Assembly: GCA_040507895.1 (NCBI GenBank)
Contig: JBEVNX010000174.1
Span: 1-42,107, forward strand
Reading direction: 5' to 3'
DNA length: 42,107 nt
Source: JBEVNX01 sp040507895
Lineage (GTDB): Bacteria > Desulfobacterota > Binatia > JACPRU01
Shown: piece by piece, positions 40,434 to 42,107 of the stretch
Numbering within the stretch: position 1 is the stretch's first letter
How the letters are laid out: each line of letters opens with the position of its first letter
The notes under the pieces: generated by a model
Databases searched by the model: none
Seen by the model: the letters and a program-made list of their open reading frames with translations, nothing else
Told to the model about the DNA's origin: nothing
Position numbers and translations under genes: made by a program

Positions 40434-41759
40434 TCATGCCTTGACGATTTTGTCCCGACCCTGACGAACGCTCTTCGTGGCGTTGCGGGTATCGACGACG
40501 CACCGCGCGTGCTGCACGATCCAATCGTAGTCGTAGGCCGTGTGATCGGTGGCGATCAGCACACAGTCCGCCTCCGCCACCAGGGACTCCGTCAGCTCGA
40601 CGGAGTCCAGCTCGAACGTCTCGTAGTGTCGGAGCTTGCGGGCGCGCAGGCTCGGCACGTAGGGATCGTTGTAGCTCACCTCCGCCCCGCGCGACTCCAG
40701 AATTTCGATCACCTTGAGCGACGGCGATTCCCGCAGATCGTCCACGTCCTTCTTGTAGGCCATGCCCAGCACCAACACCTTCGCTCCGTTGATCGCCTTG
40801 CCCCCTTGGTTGAGCGCCTCCACCACCTTCTCCACCACCCAGTAAGGCATCCCCGTGTTCACCTCACCCGCCAGCTCGATGAAGCGCGTGGAGAAGTCGT
40901 AGTGGCGTGCCTTCCACGTCAGATAGAAGGGATCGATCGGGATGCAGTGCCCCCCGAGCCCCGGCCCGGGGTAGAAGGGGGTGAACCCAAAGGGCTTGGT
41001 TCCCGCCGCCTCGATCACCTCCCAGACGTCGATCCCCATCCGTTCGAACAGCATCTTCAGTTCGTTCACGAGCGCGATGTTGATCGAACGGTAGATGTTC
41101 TCGAGCAGCTTCGCGGACTCGGCCACGCGTGCGCTCGACACCACCACGACCTTCTCGAGAAAGCTTCCGTACAGCGCTCGGGCGACTTCCCCGCACTCCG
41201 CGGTCACACCGCCGACGAGCTTGGGGATCGACTTGGTGTTGAAGCGCGGGTTGCCGGGGTCCTCCCGCTCGGGCGAGAAGGCTAGATGATAGTCTCGCCC
41301 CACCCGTAGGCCGCCCCGCTCCAGGATCGGCTGCATCACTTCCTCGGTGGTGCCTGGATAGGTCGTGCTCTCGAGGACCACTAGCTGCCCCGGCCGCAGG
41401 TGCTCGGCGATGGTTTCGGCAGTCTTGCTGACGTAGCTGAGGTCCGGCTCGCGACCTTCGGTGAGCGGCGTCGGCACGCAGACGATGACCGCGTCGCAGC
41501 CTTCGAGCGCGCGGAAGTCCGAGGTCGCGCGGAAGCGCTCGCCGGCGGCGACGATGCGAGAGGCGGCGATGTGACGGATGTAGCTCTGACCGGCCCCTAG
41601 TCGCTCCACCTTCGCGCCGTCGACGTCCAGCCCCACCACTCGCTTGCCCGCTTCGACCATCGTCAGCGCGAGCGGAAGCCCCACGTAACCCAGCCCGATC
41701 ACGCCGACCGTGGCGCGATTCGAGGCGAGCCGTTGCTTCAGTTCGTCGGCTTGACCCAT
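40434..41759 (-). CDS. Nucleotide-sugar dehydrogenase, UDP-N-acetylglucosamine 6-dehydrogenase-like
   Basis: The enzyme oxidises a UDP-sugar C6 alcohol to a carboxylate with two NAD. The 441-residue protein has the Rossmann motif VGVIGLGYVGLPLAL, VCVPTPLTE, SPEREDPGNPRF and the catalytic Cys in GPGLGGHCIPIDPFYL. A C-terminal NAD domain has VLVLGMAYKKDVDDLRESPSLKV. The GGHCIPIDPFYL form is typical of UDP-GlcNAc/UDP-ManNAc dehydrogenases (WbpA, TviB type) rather than UDP-glucose dehydrogenase. The product feeds surface polysaccharide. ATG 41759 has an AGGTGA site 8 bases upstream; GTG 41771 is an alternative. It may open a polysaccharide locus that continues beyond the window. Confidence 0.92.
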   Translation of the reverse strand: MGQADELKQRLASNRATVGVIGLGYVGLPLALTMVEAGKRVVGLDVDGAKVERLGAGQSYIRHIAASRIVAAGERFRATSDFRALEGCDAVIVCVPTPLTEGREPDLSYVSKTAETIAEHLRPGQLVVLESTTYPGTTEEVMQPILERGGLRVGRDYHLAFSPEREDPGNPRFNTKSIPKLVGGVTAECGEVARALYGSFLEKVVVVSSARVAESAKLLENIYRSINIALVNELKMLFERMGIDVWEVIEAAGTKPFGFTPFYPGPGLGGHCIPIDPFYLTWKARHYDFSTRFIELAGEVNTGMPYWVVEKVVEALNQGGKAINGAKVLVLGMAYKKDVDDLRESPSLKVIEILESRGAEVSYNDPYVPSLRARKLRHYETFELDSVELTESLVAEADCVLIATDHTAYDYDWIVQHARCVVDTRNATKSVRQGRDKIVKA

Positions 41760-41885
41760 CTTCACGTTCACCTGCCTTTCGAGCTGCTGACCGCGCTAGT
41801 TTGCCTGAAGAGTGCCGCCGCACGAAACGAGCCTCGGCGACCCCTCTTGGCCGCTGCCTCTCTGGGCTGCGAACAGGTAGGGAAC

Positions 41886-41900
41886 GTGAGCGTTGCTCAC
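41886..41900 (-). terminator. Hairpin overlapping the stop codon of the last, partial gene
   Basis: GTGAGC-GTT-GCTCAC forms a perfect 6-bp stem with a 3-base loop that contains the TGA of the partial gene to its right. No strong T-run follows. It lies between this gene and the dehydrogenase on the same strand. Confidence 0.35.
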
Positions 41901-42107
41901 CGCTTTCGATTCATCTGACCGAGCGCTGGTCCTGAGGCCTCCCCCGAGCGACTCGAGAGTGCTCCTAGAGAGCTGAGCTCGTCCACCTCCGCGCGCCACG
42001 GCACGCTGACGTCGCCGGGTGCGAAGCTCGGCATCTCGGCGCACGCGGTCTCGAGCAGCTCCTCGACCAAGCCCCGGCGTCCCGCGATCGCGGCCGAGCA
42101 GATCGCG
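41897..42107 (-). CDS. C-terminal fragment of an unidentified protein (5' end beyond the window)
   Basis: A frame is open from the right edge to the TGA at 41897-41899, about 69 codons. Its first 45 codons have G or C in nearly every third position, like the true genes here, and it reads AGRRGLVEELLETACAEMPSF followed by APGDVSVPWRAEVDELS. The last part is less clearly coding. No family is recognisable from this fragment. Co-direction with the nucleotide-sugar dehydrogenase suggests a polysaccharide gene, but that is inference. A second frame here (41796-42044) has poorer codon use and is rejected. Confidence 0.4.
   Translation of the reverse strand, partial: AICSAAIAGRRGLVEELLETACAEMPSFAPGDVSVPWRAEVDELSSLGALSSRSGEASGPALGQMNRKR

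Noticed and set aside
40249..40524. Minus-strand frame of 91 residues after the dehydrogenase
   Set aside because: It overlaps the end of the dehydrogenase gene in another frame and has no recognisable pattern.
41796..42044. Minus-strand frame of 82 residues at the right edge
   Set aside because: Composition is Arg/Ser-rich and third positions are poorly biased; the other frame (41897-42107) is more gene-like.
1..42107. CRISPR arrays, tRNA or rRNA genes, transposases, integrases and attachment sites
   Set aside because: I looked for spaced direct repeats, cloverleaf-type segments and mobile-element proteins on both strands and saw none. This was by eye only; a covariance-model search would settle small RNAs.

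Overview
This is a GC-rich (about two-thirds G+C), gene-dense bacterial chromosome segment. It has about 40 protein genes on both strands. I saw no rRNA, tRNA, insertion sequence, prophage or CRISPR array, and no gap between genes exceeds 300 bases. The cell is a diderm: it encodes LolA, an ExbB/ExbD/TonB-type motor, a CusCBA tripartite efflux pump and a TolC-like channel. RNase J, the rnj-ftsK-lolA order, an AgmX/PglI-like TonB protein and a coiled-coil/receiver-like protein suggest the former Deltaproteobacteria (Myxococcota, Desulfobacterota, Binatota or relatives). That placement is inference from gene content only.

Region 1 (1-6.9 kb, mostly +): the 3' part of a long coiled-coil protein with receiver-like C-terminal domains, a double hot-dog mesaconyl-CoA hydratase-like enzyme, a DUF4124-like secreted protein (-), dodecin, an MBL-fold hydrolase, a small unknown protein, a PAC2-family protein and an O-methyltransferase. 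Region 2 (7-13.2 kb, -): a homoserine kinase-folE unit behind a consensus-like promoter, then a tightly coupled set glycerate 2-kinase, queE, glpD, nth. Region 3 (13.2-20.9 kb): Yip1-like membrane protein (+), dksA-like regulator and rimO (-), epoxide hydrolase (+), an overlapping set cyclase-queG-HAD hydrolase (-), and a GAF-GAF-GGDEF diguanylate cyclase (+).

Region 4 (20.8-28.8 kb, -): an NhaD/citrate-type ion transporter, and a copper/silver efflux operon cusC-cusB-cusA preceded by a small secreted Cys-rich protein and two hairpins, one of them terminator-like. Region 5 (29-35.2 kb, -): a housekeeping run plsC, rnj, a small helix-rich protein, ftsK, lolA, yajQ with several stop/start overlaps. 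Region 6 (35.3-38.7 kb): ssb (+), radC (-) and an exbB-exbD-tonB operon (+). Region 7 (38.7-42.1 kb): moaC (-), trxB (+), a nucleotide-sugar dehydrogenase (-) and the 3' end of an unidentified gene (-).

Three links between genes stand out. folE, queE and queG give three steps of queuosine synthesis in three separate operons. The diguanylate cyclase and YajQ both concern cyclic di-GMP. The Cus cluster has its own regulatory layout: Cys-rich leader gene, tandem hairpins, and a further hairpin between cusB and cusA. The best candidate for something not yet described is that copper-efflux leader region (28.33-28.83 kb). The second is the coiled-coil/receiver-like protein at the left edge.
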